A stretch of DNA of 64,000 bases from Burkholderia puraquae (GCF_002099195.1 NZ_NBYX01000003.1:434001-498000), one strand, 5' to 3'; positions 48,972 through 59,117 are shown, numbered from the stretch's first letter. Numbers and translations: made by a program. The notes: generated by a model from the sequence alone, not told the origin.

Positions 48972-49541
48972 TCAGTAGAAGCCGGGAATCAGCGCCGCGA
49001 CCTCGCGGCGGTACTGCGTGTACGCCGGCCCGAAATACCCGGTCAGCCAGCTCTCCTCGACACGCACCTTGTACGCGAGCGACGCGAACACGAGCAGCAC
49101 GCCGATCGCGCCGCGCCATTCGCCGCCGATCAGCGCGGCGCCGACGAGCGCAATCAGGCAACCCGTATAGATCGGATGACGCACGAGCGCGTACGGCCCG
49201 GTGCGGACGAGTTCATGGTCTTCCTTCAGCGTGACCGACACGCTCCAGTTCGTGCCGAGGTGCAGCCGCGCCCACACCGAGAACAGCAGGCCGGCAACCA
49301 GCACCGCGAACCCGCACTGCGCCTGCAGGCCGAAGCGCTGCCAGTCGGGCACGAGCGCTTGCCACGACGGATCGGGCAGGATGATCAGCGCGCCGCCGAC
49401 GATCAGCGGAATCGACTGCAGCGTGCGCGAGCGCGACGCTTCCTTGCGCACGGTCGTCTTCGCGCCTTGCGAAGTGGCGATCCAGTAGGCGAGCCACGCG
49501 GCCCACGGAACGACGATGGCGATGGTCTGAACGATATTCAC
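48972..49541 (-). CDS. Isoprenylcysteine carboxyl methyltransferase-like membrane protein
   Basis: 189 residues from a GTG at 49541 (GGCAGG upstream). Four or five hydrophobic segments and the ICMT/phospholipid-methyltransferase pattern at the C-terminal half: HELVRTGPYALVRHPIYTGCLIALVGAALI, then VRVEESWLTGYFGPAYTQYRREV, which holds the AdoMet site in relatives. It sits between rhlA and rhlB, 17 bases before rhlB. The usual isoprenylcysteine substrate is not expected in bacteria; methylation of the HAA or rhamnolipid carboxylate, or of a membrane lipid, is a hypothesis from position. Confidence 0.87.
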   Translation of the reverse strand: MNIVQTIAIVVPWAAWLAYWIATSQGAKTTVRKEASRSRTLQSIPLIVGGALIILPDPSWQALVPDWQRFGLQAQCGFAVLVAGLLFSVWARLHLGTNWSVSVTLKEDHELVRTGPYALVRHPIYTGCLIALVGAALIGGEWRGAIGVLLVFASLAYKVRVEESWLTGYFGPAYTQYRREVAALIPGFY

Positions 49542-49608
49542 GGCTGGCCTGCCTCGTTGGGATGGGAATTCGGGGGCGCCGTGCGTACCGGACGCACGGC
49601 GTGCGGCG

Positions 49609-50511
49609 TCACGACGACAGCGCGTGCATCGGTGCGGGCACGCACGCCTGGGCGGCGGCATGCGCGATGCCGGCGGCGAGCGACGACCCGCCGCAGAAAA
49701 AGTCGAGCAGCGCCGCACGCGTGTATTCGCGCTGCGCGCGGCCTTCGATGTCGAGAAAGTGGCCGGCATCCGGCACCGTCGCGAACCGCGCGCGCGGCAC
49801 GTGCGCGCCGAGCTGGCGCACGTCGGCGGGCGTCGTGTATTCGTCGCGCTCGCCGTTCAGGAACAGCAGCTCGCAGCCGATGTTCGAGAACTCGCTGAAG
49901 TAGCGCTCGGGCTGCAGCGACAGGATCTGGTCGACGTGGAACGCGACCTGGTCCTGCTCGTCGCGCGGCAGGCGCGTGAGATAGCGGTAGTTGTACAGCT
50001 TCATGATGCGCGGCAGGTAGCGGCCGACGGTGTCGTTCAGCAGCTGCGCGGCCTTCAGGTTCTCGCCGGCCGCGATGTGGTCGCGGGCGCGCGTCACGTA
50101 GTCGACCATCGCATCGTTCAGGAACGGCGAGAACGAGCAGATCGCCGCGCGCCGCACGCTCGGGCAGCCGCGCGCGAGCGCGAACAGCGACGCAACGCCG
50201 CCCCACGACACCGACACGAGGTACGCCGGCGCGAAGCGCTCGACCAGGTGCTGCAGAATCGCGGCTTCGTCGTCCTTCGTCAGGATGTAGCAGCCCGGGT
50301 TGTGCTGGCGCGACTGCCCCGCATACGGCAGGTCGAAGCAGATCGTGTTCATCCGCTCGCCGAGATACTGGACGGTCTGCCCGAACGACGCGGTCGTTGC
50401 GAGCGCGCCGTTGACGAGCATCGCCGTGTCGAACGTCGGGTCGAACACGTTCCGTTCGACGTAGACCTTCAGACCATTCGGTAGCGGGACCACGTGTTTT
50501 TCGGTCGGCAT
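49609..50511 (-). CDS. rhlA: HAA synthase RhlA
   Basis: 300 residues from the ATG at 50511, close to the 295 of Pseudomonas RhlA. Alpha/beta-hydrolase fold with the nucleophile Ser102 in LVSVSWGGVASLF and a catalytic His in PDAGHFLDIEG. It joins two 3-hydroxyacyl chains into HAA, the lipid part of rhamnolipids. It heads the seven-gene operon rhlA - methyltransferase - rhlB - pump - rhlC - nodT - emrA. The promoter lies in a long A+T-rich upstream region. Confidence 0.94.
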   Translation of the reverse strand: MPTEKHVVPLPNGLKVYVERNVFDPTFDTAMLVNGALATTASFGQTVQYLGERMNTICFDLPYAGQSRQHNPGCYILTKDDEAAILQHLVERFAPAYLVSVSWGGVASLFALARGCPSVRRAAICSFSPFLNDAMVDYVTRARDHIAAGENLKAAQLLNDTVGRYLPRIMKLYNYRYLTRLPRDEQDQVAFHVDQILSLQPERYFSEFSNIGCELLFLNGERDEYTTPADVRQLGAHVPRARFATVPDAGHFLDIEGRAQREYTRAALLDFFCGGSSLAAGIAHAAAQACVPAPMHALSS

Positions 50512-51231
50512 CGTCGTTCTCCGGTGGATGCGGCGTCTCGACGTCGCGGCATGCTGCAGGTGCGCAATGACTGCGCCGGTTTTCGCGCGCAACCCGAATT
50601 GCGCGATTGGCCAATGCACCGCGGCAATACCGGCGGCATCGATTCATTCCTCGTAGTGCGGCGCCATACTAATACGGACAATATTACTGACTCAAGTCAT
50701 TCCAACGATACCCTCTACTCTGTTAGGAAATGTGGCAGTTTCAAATTATTCGCGCATTTTTTATGGTAAGCGGAATGCTTTCGAGGGCGACCGCAATCGT
50801 TTGCGCGGCACCAGCCGACCCCCATTTTATTGAAACATATTCGTTTTAAATCAAATACTTAATCCGTTTAATTCGCTCATTTCAAACGGATTTTCGTGAA
50901 TGAATCATGACGTCGATTCGCAGGCCGGCCTCCATGTTTCATCGAATATCACATAGCTCAATAATCTTTCATTCCGTAATCGCTTCGGTACCTGAAACGA
51001 TTAACCGGATTGATCGCCCACTTCAGAAAGCGTTTTAAACAAACTCCAGCTTTTTTAATCATCTTTCAATCATTTTTCCGCACCTGCACAACGCACGATC
51101 GGGTGCCGCGCTCGCCTGCCGGGCACCACCGTCACCGTCAGACCCCAATTTTTTTGTTGATTGAACGATCAATAAAAAACCGCTAAGCTCTCGACTTCCA
51201 TGGACGGCCCGTCCGGGCGAAGGGAGTCACG
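50512..51231. promoter_or_regulatory. A+T-rich divergent control region between rhlA and betI
   Basis: A 720-base region whose central part (about 50690-51110) is much richer in A+T than any gene nearby, with many T- and A-tracts (for example TTTTTTATGG and AACATATTCGTTTTAAATC). Such DNA is a typical target of H-NS/MvaT-like silencers and holds the rhlA promoter. No LuxR-type box was recognised by eye. The betI operator is at its right end. No convincing coding frame is seen. Confidence 0.6.
51157..51173. promoter_or_regulatory. Putative BetI operator
   Basis: The 17-base element TTGATTGAACGATCAAT is an inverted repeat (TTGAT ... ATCAA) resembling BetI sites with their TTGATTGAACGTTCAATC-like core. 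It lies about 60 bases upstream of betI, where autorepression of betIBA and relief by choline is expected. Confidence 0.65.
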
Positions 51232-51816
51232 ATGCCGAAAGTCGGAATGCGGGAGATTCGCCGCGCACAGTTGATCGATGCCACGCTGCGTTCGATCGAC
51301 GAAGCGGGCCTGCCCGGCACGACGCTCGCATCGGTCGCGCAACGCGCGAAGATCTCGACCGGCATCGTCAGCCACTACTTCGGCGACAAGGACGGCCTGC
51401 TCGAAGCCACGATGCGGCACGTGCTGCGCGATCTGTGGGCGGCCACCACGCAACGTCGCGTCGCCGCACGCAAGGATCCGCGTTCGCGGCTGCGCGCGGT
51501 CGTGGCCGCGAACTTCGACGACACGCAGGTCAGCGCACCCGTGATGAAGACGTGGCTCGCGTTCTGGTCGCAGAGCATGCACGACCCGATGCTCAAGCGC
51601 CTGCAGCACGTCAACACGCGGCGCCTCCATTCGAACCTGTGCGCCGAATTCGCGAAGGCCTTGCCGCGCACGCAAGCGCGCGAAGCCGCCAGCGGCCTCG
51701 CCGCGCTGATCGACGGCCTGTGGCTGCGCGGCGCACTCGCCGGCGGCCCGATCGACACCCGGGCTGCATTGAAGCTCGCCCACGATTACATCGACCTGCT
51801 GCTCGCGTCCGACTGA
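51232..51816 (+). CDS. betI: TetR-family repressor of choline oxidation BetI
   Basis: 194 residues. N-terminal TetR helix-turn-helix ([17 protein letters not shown], then [27 protein letters not shown]) and a C-terminal ligand domain with [14 protein letters not shown]. BetI binds choline and represses betIBA. First gene of the operon, 32 bases before betB; a likely operator lies just upstream. Confidence 0.95.
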   Translation: MPKVGMREIRRAQLIDATLRSIDEAGLPGTTLASVAQRAKISTGIVSHYFGDKDGLLEATMRHVLRDLWAATTQRRVAARKDPRSRLRAVVAANFDDTQVSAPVMKTWLAFWSQSMHDPMLKRLQHVNTRRLHSNLCAEFAKALPRTQAREAASGLAALIDGLWLRGALAGGPIDTRAALKLAHDYIDLLLASD

Positions 51817-51848
51817 CGCGTCACGCAGTCGCCCTCAAGGAGATCCTC

Positions 51849-53318
51849 ATGTCCGTATTCGGTTTGCAGCGCCTCTACATCGGCGGCGGTTACGTCGACG
51901 CCACGAGCGGCAAGACTTTCGACACCTTCGATCCCGCCACCGGCGAACTGCTCGCCCAGGTGCAGCAGGCGAGCGCGGCCGACGTCGACCGCGCGGTTGC
52001 GTCCGCCCGGGAAGGCCAGCGCGAATGGGCCGCGATGACCGCGATGCAGCGCTCGCGCATCCTGCGCCGCGCGGTCGACCTGCTGCGCGAGCGCAACGAC
52101 GAGCTCGCGGCGCTGGAAACGCGCGACACGGGCAAGCCGATCGCCGAGACGCTCGCGGTCGACATCGTCACCGGCGCGGACGTGATCGAGTACTACGCGG
52201 GCCTCGCAACCGCGGTCGAAGGGCTGCAGGTGCCGCTGCGCGCCGAATCGTTCGTCTACACGCGCCGCGAACCGCTCGGCGTGTGCGCGGGCATCGGCGC
52301 CTGGAACTACCCGATCCAGATCGCGTGCTGGAAGACGGCGCCCGCGCTCGCGGCCGGCAACGCGATGGTGTTCAAGCCGAGCGAAGTCACGCCGCTCACC
52401 GCGCTGAAGCTCGCGGAAATCTACACGGAAGCCGGCGTGCCGGCCGGCGTGTTCAACGTCGTGCAGGGCGACGGCTCGGTCGGCGCGCTGCTGACGGGCC
52501 ACCCGGACATCGCGAAGGTGTCGTTCACGGGCGGCGTCGAGACCGGCAAGAAGGTGATGTCGCTGGCGGGCGCCTCGTCGCTGAAGGAAGTGACGATGGA
52601 ACTCGGCGGCAAGTCGCCGCTGATCGTGTTCGACGATGCGGACCTCGACCGCGCGGCCGATATCGCGGTGACCGCCAACTTCTTCAGCTCGGGCCAGGTC
52701 TGCACGAACGGCACGCGCGTGTTCGTGCACCGCTCGATCAAGGACGCGTTCACGCAGCGCGTGCTCGAACGCGTGAAGCGCATTCGCGTCGGCAAGCCGA
52801 CCGATGCCGATACCAACTTCGGCCCGCTCGTGTCGGCCGCACAGCTCGACAAGGTGCTCGGCTTCATCGAAAGCGGCAAGGCCGAAGGCGCGAAGCTGCT
52901 CGCGGGCGGCACGCGCCTGGCCGACGGCCACTTCGGCAGCGGCCAGTACGTCGCGCCGACCGTATTCGGCGACTGCCGCGACGACATGAAGATCGTCCGC
53001 GAAGAAATTTTCGGGCCGGTAATGAGCATCCTCGATTTCGAATCGGAGGACGAAGTGATTGCCCGCGCGAACGACACGCACTACGGCCTGGCAGCCGGCG
53101 TCGTGACCGAGAACCTGTCGCGCGCGCACCGCACGATCCATCGCCTCGAAGCCGGTATCTGCTGGATCAACACGTGGGGCGAATCGCCGGCCGAGATGCC
53201 GGTTGGCGGATACAAGCAATCCGGTGTCGGACGCGAGAACGGCATCACGACGCTCGAGCACTACACTCGAATCAAGTCGGTGCAGGTCGAGCTCGGCCGC
53301 TACAACCCGGTGTTTTAA
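51849..53318 (+). CDS. betB: Betaine aldehyde dehydrogenase BetB
   Basis: 489 residues; AAGGAGATC ribosome site. Aldehyde dehydrogenase catalytic residues Asn153 (GAWNYPIQ), Glu251 (MELGGKSP) and Cys285 (GQVCTNGTR) are present, with [11 protein letters not shown] for NAD binding. It oxidises betaine aldehyde to glycine betaine, the substrate of GbcAB and an osmoprotectant. Second gene of betIBA; betA follows after 25 bases. Confidence 0.96.
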   Translation: MSVFGLQRLYIGGGYVDATSGKTFDTFDPATGELLAQVQQASAADVDRAVASAREGQREWAAMTAMQRSRILRRAVDLLRERNDELAALETRDTGKPIAETLAVDIVTGADVIEYYAGLATAVEGLQVPLRAESFVYTRREPLGVCAGIGAWNYPIQIACWKTAPALAAGNAMVFKPSEVTPLTALKLAEIYTEAGVPAGVFNVVQGDGSVGALLTGHPDIAKVSFTGGVETGKKVMSLAGASSLKEVTMELGGKSPLIVFDDADLDRAADIAVTANFFSSGQVCTNGTRVFVHRSIKDAFTQRVLERVKRIRVGKPTDADTNFGPLVSAAQLDKVLGFIESGKAEGAKLLAGGTRLADGHFGSGQYVAPTVFGDCRDDMKIVREEIFGPVMSILDFESEDEVIARANDTHYGLAAGVVTENLSRAHRTIHRLEAGICWINTWGESPAEMPVGGYKQSGVGRENGITTLEHYTRIKSVQVELGRYNPVF

Positions 53319-53343
53319 GAATCACGAAAGGAGATTGACCGTC

Positions 53344-55044
53344 ATGACGACACGCGAATACGACTACATCATCTGCGGCGCCGGTTCCGCGGGCAACGTG
53401 CTCGCAACGCGCCTGACGGAAGATCCGGACGTGACGGTGCTGCTGCTCGAAGCGGGCGGCCCCGACTACCGCTTCGACTTCCGCACGCAGATGCCGGCCG
53501 CCCTCGCCTATCCGCTGCAGGGCCGCCGCTACAACTGGGCCTACGAGACCGACCCCGAGCCGCACATGGACAACCGCCGGATGGAATGCGGCCGCGGCAA
53601 GGGGCTCGGCGGCTCGTCGCTGATCAACGGCATGTGCTACATCCGCGGCAACGCGCTCGACTACGACAACTGGTCGACGCACAAGGGCCTCGAGAACTGG
53701 ACGTATCTCGATTGCCTGCCGTACTTCAAGAAAGCCGAGACGCGCGACGTCGGCCCGAACGATTATCACGGCGGCAACGGCCCCGTGTCGGTCACGACCA
53801 GCAAGCCGGGCGTGAACCCGCTGTTCGAGGCGATGGTCGACGCGGGCGTGCAGGCCGGCTATCCGCGCACCGACGACCTGAACGGCTATCAGCAGGAAGG
53901 TTTCGGCCCGATGGATCGCACCGTCACGCCGAAGGGCCGCCGCGCCAGCACCGCGCGCGGCTACCTCGACCAGGCGAAGGTGCGGCCGAACCTCGAGATC
54001 GTCACGCACGCGCTCGCCGATCGCATCCTGTTCGACGGCAAGCGCGCATCGGGCGTCACGTACCTGCGCGGCAGCGAACGCGCGACCGCGCATGCGCGCC
54101 GCGAGGTGCTCGTGTGCAGCGGCGCGATCGCGTCGCCGCAACTGCTGCAGCGCTCGGGCGTCGGCCCCGGCGCGTGGCTGAAGGAACTCGACATTCCGGT
54201 CGTGCTCGACCTGCCCGGCGTCGGCCAGAACCTGCAGGACCACCTGGAGATGTACATCCAGTACGAGTGCAAGGAGCCGGTATCGCTGTACCCGGCACTC
54301 AAGTGGTGGAACCAGCCGAAGATCGGCCTCGAATGGATGCTGAACGGCACCGGCCTCGGCGCAAGCAACCACTTCGAGGCGGGCGGTTTCATCCGCACGC
54401 GCGACGACGATCTGTGGCCGAACATCCAGTATCACTTCCTGCCGGTGGCGATCAACTACAACGGCTCGAACGCGATCGAGATGCACGGCTTCCAGGCGCA
54501 CGTCGGCTCGATGCGCTCGCCGAGCCGCGGCTGCGTGAAGCTGCGCTCGCGCGACCCGAACCAGCACCCGAGCATCCTGTTCAACTACATGGCCGAAGCG
54601 CTCGACTGGCGCGAGTTCCGCGATGCGATCCGCGCGACGCGCGAGATCATGCGACAGCCCGCGCTCGACCGCTATCGCGGCCGCGAGCTGAACCCGGGCG
54701 CCGACTGCAAGAGCGACAAGGAACTCGACACGTTCGTGCGGGCCCGCGCGGAGACCGCGTTCCATCCGTCGTGCTCGTGCAAGATGGGTTACGACGACAT
54801 GGCCGTGGTCGACGAAGAAGGCCGTGTGCACGGGCTGGAAGGGCTGCGTGTCGTCGATGCGTCGATCATGCCGATCATCACGACCGGCAACCTCAATGCG
54901 CCGACGATCATGATCGCCGAGAAGATCGCGGACAAGATTCGCGGGCGCAAGCCGCTTGCGCGCGTGGATGTGCCTTACTTCGTCGCGAATGGGGCGATGG
55001 CGCGCAATATCGCGAAGGCTGTGCGGCAGCCGGAGACGGTCTGA
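53344..55044 (+). CDS. betA: Choline dehydrogenase BetA
   Basis: 566 residues from the ATG at 53344 (AAAGGAGA upstream). GMC oxidoreductase: FAD motif [16 protein letters not shown] at the N-terminus, the GMC signature [20 protein letters not shown] (about 83-102) and the active-site region with His474 ([10 protein letters not shown]). It oxidises choline to betaine aldehyde at the membrane, passing electrons to the respiratory chain. Last gene of betIBA, followed by a strong terminator. Confidence 0.96.
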   Translation: MTTREYDYIICGAGSAGNVLATRLTEDPDVTVLLLEAGGPDYRFDFRTQMPAALAYPLQGRRYNWAYETDPEPHMDNRRMECGRGKGLGGSSLINGMCYIRGNALDYDNWSTHKGLENWTYLDCLPYFKKAETRDVGPNDYHGGNGPVSVTTSKPGVNPLFEAMVDAGVQAGYPRTDDLNGYQQEGFGPMDRTVTPKGRRASTARGYLDQAKVRPNLEIVTHALADRILFDGKRASGVTYLRGSERATAHARREVLVCSGAIASPQLLQRSGVGPGAWLKELDIPVVLDLPGVGQNLQDHLEMYIQYECKEPVSLYPALKWWNQPKIGLEWMLNGTGLGASNHFEAGGFIRTRDDDLWPNIQYHFLPVAINYNGSNAIEMHGFQAHVGSMRSPSRGCVKLRSRDPNQHPSILFNYMAEALDWREFRDAIRATREIMRQPALDRYRGRELNPGADCKSDKELDTFVRARAETAFHPSCSCKMGYDDMAVVDEEGRVHGLEGLRVVDASIMPIITTGNLNAPTIMIAEKIADKIRGRKPLARVDVPYFVANGAMARNIAKAVRQPETV

Positions 55045-55086
55045 CGACATCGGGCGCACTGCCCGATCTTCGATGGTGTCCTGACG

Positions 55087-55121
55087 AAACGCCGCCGACC
55101 GTGAGGGTCGGCGGCGTTTTT
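55087..55121 (+). terminator. Terminator of betIBA
   Basis: An 11-bp perfect stem (CGCCGCCGACC with GGTCGGCGGCG, loop GTGAG) followed by five T, 45 bases after the betA stop. The A-run on the left side is short, so it may act only weakly on the convergent operon. Confidence 0.9.
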
Positions 55122-55132
55122 GCATGCGTTCG

Positions 55133-55732
55133 TCAGCCGCTGTTCACTTCTCGCTTCAACCGCTCGACGTCGACGTGTTGCAGGTAGTTCGTGATGTTCC
55201 GCCAGACCGGATGGAACCCGTAGCCGCCGTGCTGCAGCTCGTCGAGCGCCTGCTCGCGCGTCCAGCCCTGGTACACCATCCGGTACAGCGCCGACACGAG
55301 GCCCGTGCGATCGGCACCGTGCTGGCAGTGGATCAGCACCGGGCCGTCCTGGTCGGCCGTGCGCAGCGCCTTCAGCGCGGTGACCATGTCTTCGTCGCGG
55401 ATGTCCCACGTGTTGATCCGGATGCGCTGCATCTTGATCTGCGTGCCGGCCAGGATGCTGTCGTCCGCGTGAAACGAACGGAAGCTGATGACCTTGCGGA
55501 TGCCGAGCTTCTGCAGCTCCGGCACGTCCGTGCGCGACAGCTGGGCGCTGCGGTACAGCGTCGGCGTGATGCGATGCAGGTTGTTCACATGCGCATCGGT
55601 CACGCTCTGCGCCCATTTGATCGACCGGGCCGACACCCCGGAGGCCGGCACTTCGGAGGCCGGGTCCGCGTGGGCCGGCTGCACGAACGCGGCAAGCGTG
55701 ACGGCGAGCGAGGCAATGAAGGCGATTTTCAT
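55133..55732 (-). CDS. Secreted dual-specificity/tyrosine phosphatase-like protein
   Basis: 199 residues with a signal peptide (about 1-22, VQPAHA). The active-site loop HCQHGADRTG supplies Cys136 and Arg142 of the HCx5R motif, and the DIRDED segment near 110-115 can supply the general-acid Asp. The fold matches the DSP/PTP-like phosphatases of bacterial envelopes, some of which act on phosphoinositides or lipid phosphates. Third gene of the operon behind the glycosyltransferase and membrane protein, six bases apart. The substrate is unknown; a lipid phosphate is suggested by neighbours. Confidence 0.85.
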   Translation of the reverse strand: MKIAFIASLAVTLAAFVQPAHADPASEVPASGVSARSIKWAQSVTDAHVNNLHRITPTLYRSAQLSRTDVPELQKLGIRKVISFRSFHADDSILAGTQIKMQRIRINTWDIRDEDMVTALKALRTADQDGPVLIHCQHGADRTGLVSALYRMVYQGWTREQALDELQHGGYGFHPVWRNITNYLQHVDVERLKREVNSG

Positions 55733-55738
55733 GGTGGT

Positions 55739-56233
55739 TCAATAGAATGCGCGCTTGCGCTCGCGGGAAAGCATGAACAGCACGATCGCGGCGGCGCTCA
55801 TCGTCCAGTAGTCGGTCGGGGCGATGCCGAGCCAGTGGATATGCCACGGCACGTTGGCCGGATTGAAGCGGGCCAGCCCGTAAGCCGGATTCAGCACGAA
55901 CCACAGGAAGTCCTCGGTGAGCCAGAACACCATGATGCACGCGATGATGCGAGCTTCGATGCGCCACGACCACCGTCCGTTGAACACGGCCGGCAGGTGA
56001 AAGAACAGCGCGACGAACGGGAACACCCATGCGTGGTAGCCCGTCATCGGCCGCCCGCCCCAGAAGATATCGAGCAGCCAGTGATGCTCGATGCGCCACG
56101 TCGGCAGGTTGGCCGCCCAGCCCGCGCTGCCTTCGATCTGGATCTCCACGTTCGCGAAGAAGTACGCGAGCAACATCACCCACCCGACGACGAACACCGT
56201 ATGACGCGTCGGCACAAAGCGCGCGACGCTCAT
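55739..56233 (-). CDS. Unknown integral membrane protein of the glycosyltransferase operon
   Basis: 164 residues. Four hydrophobic segments (about 12-27, 63-82, 93-112, 137-153), with conserved-looking Trp/His residues between them (WRIEHHWLLDIFWGGRP, PWHIHWLG). The ATG overlaps the glycosyltransferase stop (ATGA), so the two products are probably made together. I do not recognise the family. A role in lipid handling or in anchoring the enzymes is plausible from position. Confidence 0.72.
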   Translation of the reverse strand: MSVARFVPTRHTVFVVGWVMLLAYFFANVEIQIEGSAGWAANLPTWRIEHHWLLDIFWGGRPMTGYHAWVFPFVALFFHLPAVFNGRWSWRIEARIIACIMVFWLTEDFLWFVLNPAYGLARFNPANVPWHIHWLGIAPTDYWTMSAAAIVLFMLSRERKRAFY

Positions 56234-57372
56234 GCGGCGGGCTCCAGGCCCAGCACGCGATCGAGCACGAAGCGGCCGGCGAGCGGCCGCCCGAGCGGCG
56301 CGAGACGGCGCCGCATGTCGGCGAGACGCGCCGGCGTCTGCAGCAACGCGCGGATCCGGTAGACGAGCGCATCGTCGTCGATCGCCTTCAGCGCGACGCC
56401 CTGTTCGAGCAGGAAATCCGCATTGCGCTCTTCCTGGCCCGGAATCGGCGAGTTGACGATCATCGGCAATTGCATCGCAAGACATTCGGACGTCGTCAGG
56501 CCGCCCGGCTTCGTGATCACGAGGTCGGCGCAGGCCATCAGCCGTTCGACCTGCTGCGTGAAGCCCTGCGGAAACAGCCGGCCCGGATGCTGCGCGGCCA
56601 GTTCCTGCAACGACGCCAGCATCGCCTTGTTCTTGCCGGCCAGCGCGATCAGCTGGAAGTCGGCATCCATCTCCAGCAGGCGTGCGGCCAGCACGTCGAG
56701 CCCGCCGAGGCCCGCGCCACCGGACATCATCAGGAAGGTCGGGCGCGCGGGATCGAGGCCGAATTCGGCCGCGCAGGCCGCGCGATCGAGCGGCTGGCCG
56801 AACGCCGGCATGATCGGGATGCCGCTGACGTGCACCGTCTCGGGCGCCATGCCGCGCGCATGCATGCGCCATGCGATCTCGTCGTTGGCCGCGAAATAGC
56901 CGCGCATGTTCGGCACGACCCACATGCTGTGCAGGTCGAAATCGGTGACCTGCACCCACACCGGCGTGTCGACGCGCCCCTTGCGGATCTCGCGCGACAG
57001 CAGTTCGGCCGGCAGGAAGTGCGTGCAGATGATCGCGTCCGGGCGCTGCCGTTCGATCTCCGCGAGCAGCGGACGGCAATTGAGCCGCTCGATCGCGCGC
57101 CGGATCTTCTGCGACGGCGCGGCCGGATCGACTTCGTCGGTCTTCTGGTACAGGTAGCCCCACAGCGCCGGCTGGCTGCTGACGAGCTTGATGTAGAGAT
57201 CGGTGTACAGCTTGCGGAAGCCGGTGGACACGAAATCCATCACGTCCAGGTGGGTGGCTTCGATACCGGCGGGATGGTGGTCGGCGAACGCGCGGATCGC
57301 TTCGGCCGCGCGGGTATGGCCGGCGCCGGCGCTGACGCTCAGGAGGAGGATCTTCTTGTTTTGCTTTGACAT
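56230..57372 (-). CDS. MGDG synthase/UgtP-like glycolipid glycosyltransferase
   Basis: 380 residues from the ATG at 57372. The N-terminal half has the MGDG-synthase domain pattern (ILLLSVSAGAGHTRAAEAIRA, a VMDFVSTGFRKLYTDLYIK segment); the C-terminal half the GT28 donor site (FLMMSGGAGLGGLD, VITKPGGLTTSECLAMQLP, IPGQEERNADFL). Relatives add glucose or galactose to diacylglycerol. It would make membrane glycolipids, possibly as phospholipid replacement under phosphate limitation. First gene of a three-gene operon with the membrane protein and phosphatase. Confidence 0.88.
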   Translation of the reverse strand: MSKQNKKILLLSVSAGAGHTRAAEAIRAFADHHPAGIEATHLDVMDFVSTGFRKLYTDLYIKLVSSQPALWGYLYQKTDEVDPAAPSQKIRRAIERLNCRPLLAEIERQRPDAIICTHFLPAELLSREIRKGRVDTPVWVQVTDFDLHSMWVVPNMRGYFAANDEIAWRMHARGMAPETVHVSGIPIMPAFGQPLDRAACAAEFGLDPARPTFLMMSGGAGLGGLDVLAARLLEMDADFQLIALAGKNKAMLASLQELAAQHPGRLFPQGFTQQVERLMACADLVITKPGGLTTSECLAMQLPMIVNSPIPGQEERNADFLLEQGVALKAIDDDALVYRIRALLQTPARLADMRRRLAPLGRPLAGRFVLDRVLGLEPAA

Positions 57373-57762
57373 CTGACTGACCGTTTCGATGAAGGTGGCC
57401 CGGAGGCGGATTCGCGGCTGCGCTCTCACGCGGCGGCTGTTTGCGTCCGGCTTACAACAAGCTTGGCAGATCTTCGGCGGTGCGGGCGGGCGGTTACAGC
57501 GAAGCGATCGCCGGCATCGTCTGCGGAATCATACTGCGTTCGGTCGATGGTGCCGGGATCGGGGGGTGACGCGCAGGCGGGCGGGAGGAAAGGAAGGCGT
57601 GGCGGGCGGTCAGCATGGACGCCACCGGCATGACGGCTCGGTGCCTCGTCGCTCGACACCCGCTCGCACGTGCGAACGGGGCCCGGCATTTCGCTGCGAG
57701 CCAGTGTGCTCGCGCGCAGATCGTTTGGCGTCGCTTTTTGTCGATTCCGCACACGCGGTGCG
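57373..57762. other. Gap upstream of the glycosyltransferase operon
   Basis: A 390-base region between two minus-strand genes. A TATGAT-like -10 hexamer on the minus strand (57528-57533) could belong to the glycosyltransferase promoter, but its -35 box is poor. No Pho box or coding frame was recognised. Confidence 0.35.
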
Positions 57763-58884
57763 TCAACGGGACTTGTGCCCGTGTTCGCCGAATCCGGGCG
57801 TTACAACGTCCCGCTTCCGCACCCGCTTCCCGCGGACGATCGGGTTCCATCGCGACGTCAGGCTCATTGCGCCTTGCAGGCGTTCGAACGCGGCGTCCTC
57901 CTTGGGCCCGAAGCGGCTGACCGCCGGCCACGCGAGCACGTGATCGAGCCACGCGTGCCACTCGTCACCCTGAAAGCGGCCACCGATTTCCCGCACGGCA
58001 TCGGGTGCGGCGATTACGATGCCCGCCAGCAGGTAGTAAGCCCAGAAGCTGCCCGCGCCGACGAGTTGATCGAGCCTGCACACGGATAGCGCCGCGAGCA
58101 GCCCGTCCACCGACGCGAGATCGGCACGATGCGTGCGGATCGCCCGCGCAACGAGGTTGTGCTGGCCGCCATACGCGGCAACGGAAGTCCCATTGCCGGC
58201 GGCGAGTACGGCCGAGAACGTCACGAGCGCCGCCATCTCGTCGATGCGCGATGCATCGTCGCGTGGCCCGCACGCGCGCAGCACGATCGCATCGATGACG
58301 GCGCCAGGCATGGCCGACGTTTCTCCATTCGCCGCCGCGACGACGGCCAGCCTCTCTCTCAGGTTCTTCGCAGGCGGCGCGTCGTCCTGCGCGTCCTTTT
58401 CATGGGCGGTGCGTTCGCCGGCATCGTCCCCGCTGCGTTCGACACCGCCGGCAATCCGCTCGAGCGCGGCCCAGCCGACATCGGGGTCGTCGAATGCGCA
58501 TGCATCGATCACGCCGTACGCGGCGTCGAACACGGCACGTGACCCTGCGCAGCTGCGCTCGGCTTCGGCGAGTTGCTGCATCGAAGGCACATGCGAGCAC
58601 GCGCCGCGCGGGTCGGTCAGGTCGCATGCGCAGGCGCCGCCGTCCGATGCGATCCACGGCGCGAGCCGGTGAAGAATCGCTGTCGCTTCTCGGGACAGGT
58701 TCGCGCCAGCTCGCATGCGCATCGCGTGCGACGCGATGGCCGTCGTGCCGGCGGCGTCACCCGCCTCCGCTGCGCAAGCGGCAGCGTCGAGCCGTTCGAT
58801 CAGGTACTGCAGCCACGCGGCCGTGCGCAGCCGGTCAGGCGTCGCGCCGCGGGCATCTCCATACTTGGCTGGATCGGTAAGCAT
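57763..58884 (-). CDS. Hypothetical protein
   Basis: 373 residues from the ATG at 58884 (GGAAG five bases upstream); two earlier in-frame ATGs lack this site. No signal peptide. The protein is Ala/Asp-rich with several helices, a few Cys (CACDLTDPRGACS) and a basic tail (RGKRVRKRDVV). A short hydrophobic stretch, AYYLLAGIVIAAP, may be buried rather than membrane-spanning. I do not recognise the family. The codon use is normal for the window, and the frame is intact, so it is probably a real gene. Confidence 0.7.
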   Translation of the reverse strand: MLTDPAKYGDARGATPDRLRTAAWLQYLIERLDAAACAAEAGDAAGTTAIASHAMRMRAGANLSREATAILHRLAPWIASDGGACACDLTDPRGACSHVPSMQQLAEAERSCAGSRAVFDAAYGVIDACAFDDPDVGWAALERIAGGVERSGDDAGERTAHEKDAQDDAPPAKNLRERLAVVAAANGETSAMPGAVIDAIVLRACGPRDDASRIDEMAALVTFSAVLAAGNGTSVAAYGGQHNLVARAIRTHRADLASVDGLLAALSVCRLDQLVGAGSFWAYYLLAGIVIAAPDAVREIGGRFQGDEWHAWLDHVLAWPAVSRFGPKEDAAFERLQGAMSLTSRWNPIVRGKRVRKRDVVTPGFGEHGHKSR

Positions 58885-59117
58885 GGGTCTTCCGGGATAG
58901 TTCTGGCCGATTGGAATAGGGGTCATTCGGTCGGATCGGATGGCGCGGTACGCCGTGCCGACCCGCAAGACCGCGCGCGTCGGATCGCGACACGTGTGGT
59001 CAGCTCGCCATCACGCCGTTACGCGCGACGACAGGGATACATCGAGAAAGCAGATGCCCGCCCTACGTGCCGCACCGTCCTGATGCGCAACGGGCGACGC
59101 GCTTCGATCCGCAACGC

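Noticed and set aside
50512..51231. Search for a LuxR-type quorum-sensing box ahead of rhlA.
   Set aside because: No convincing CTG-N10-CAG-type palindrome was recognised by eye in the region; not claimed.
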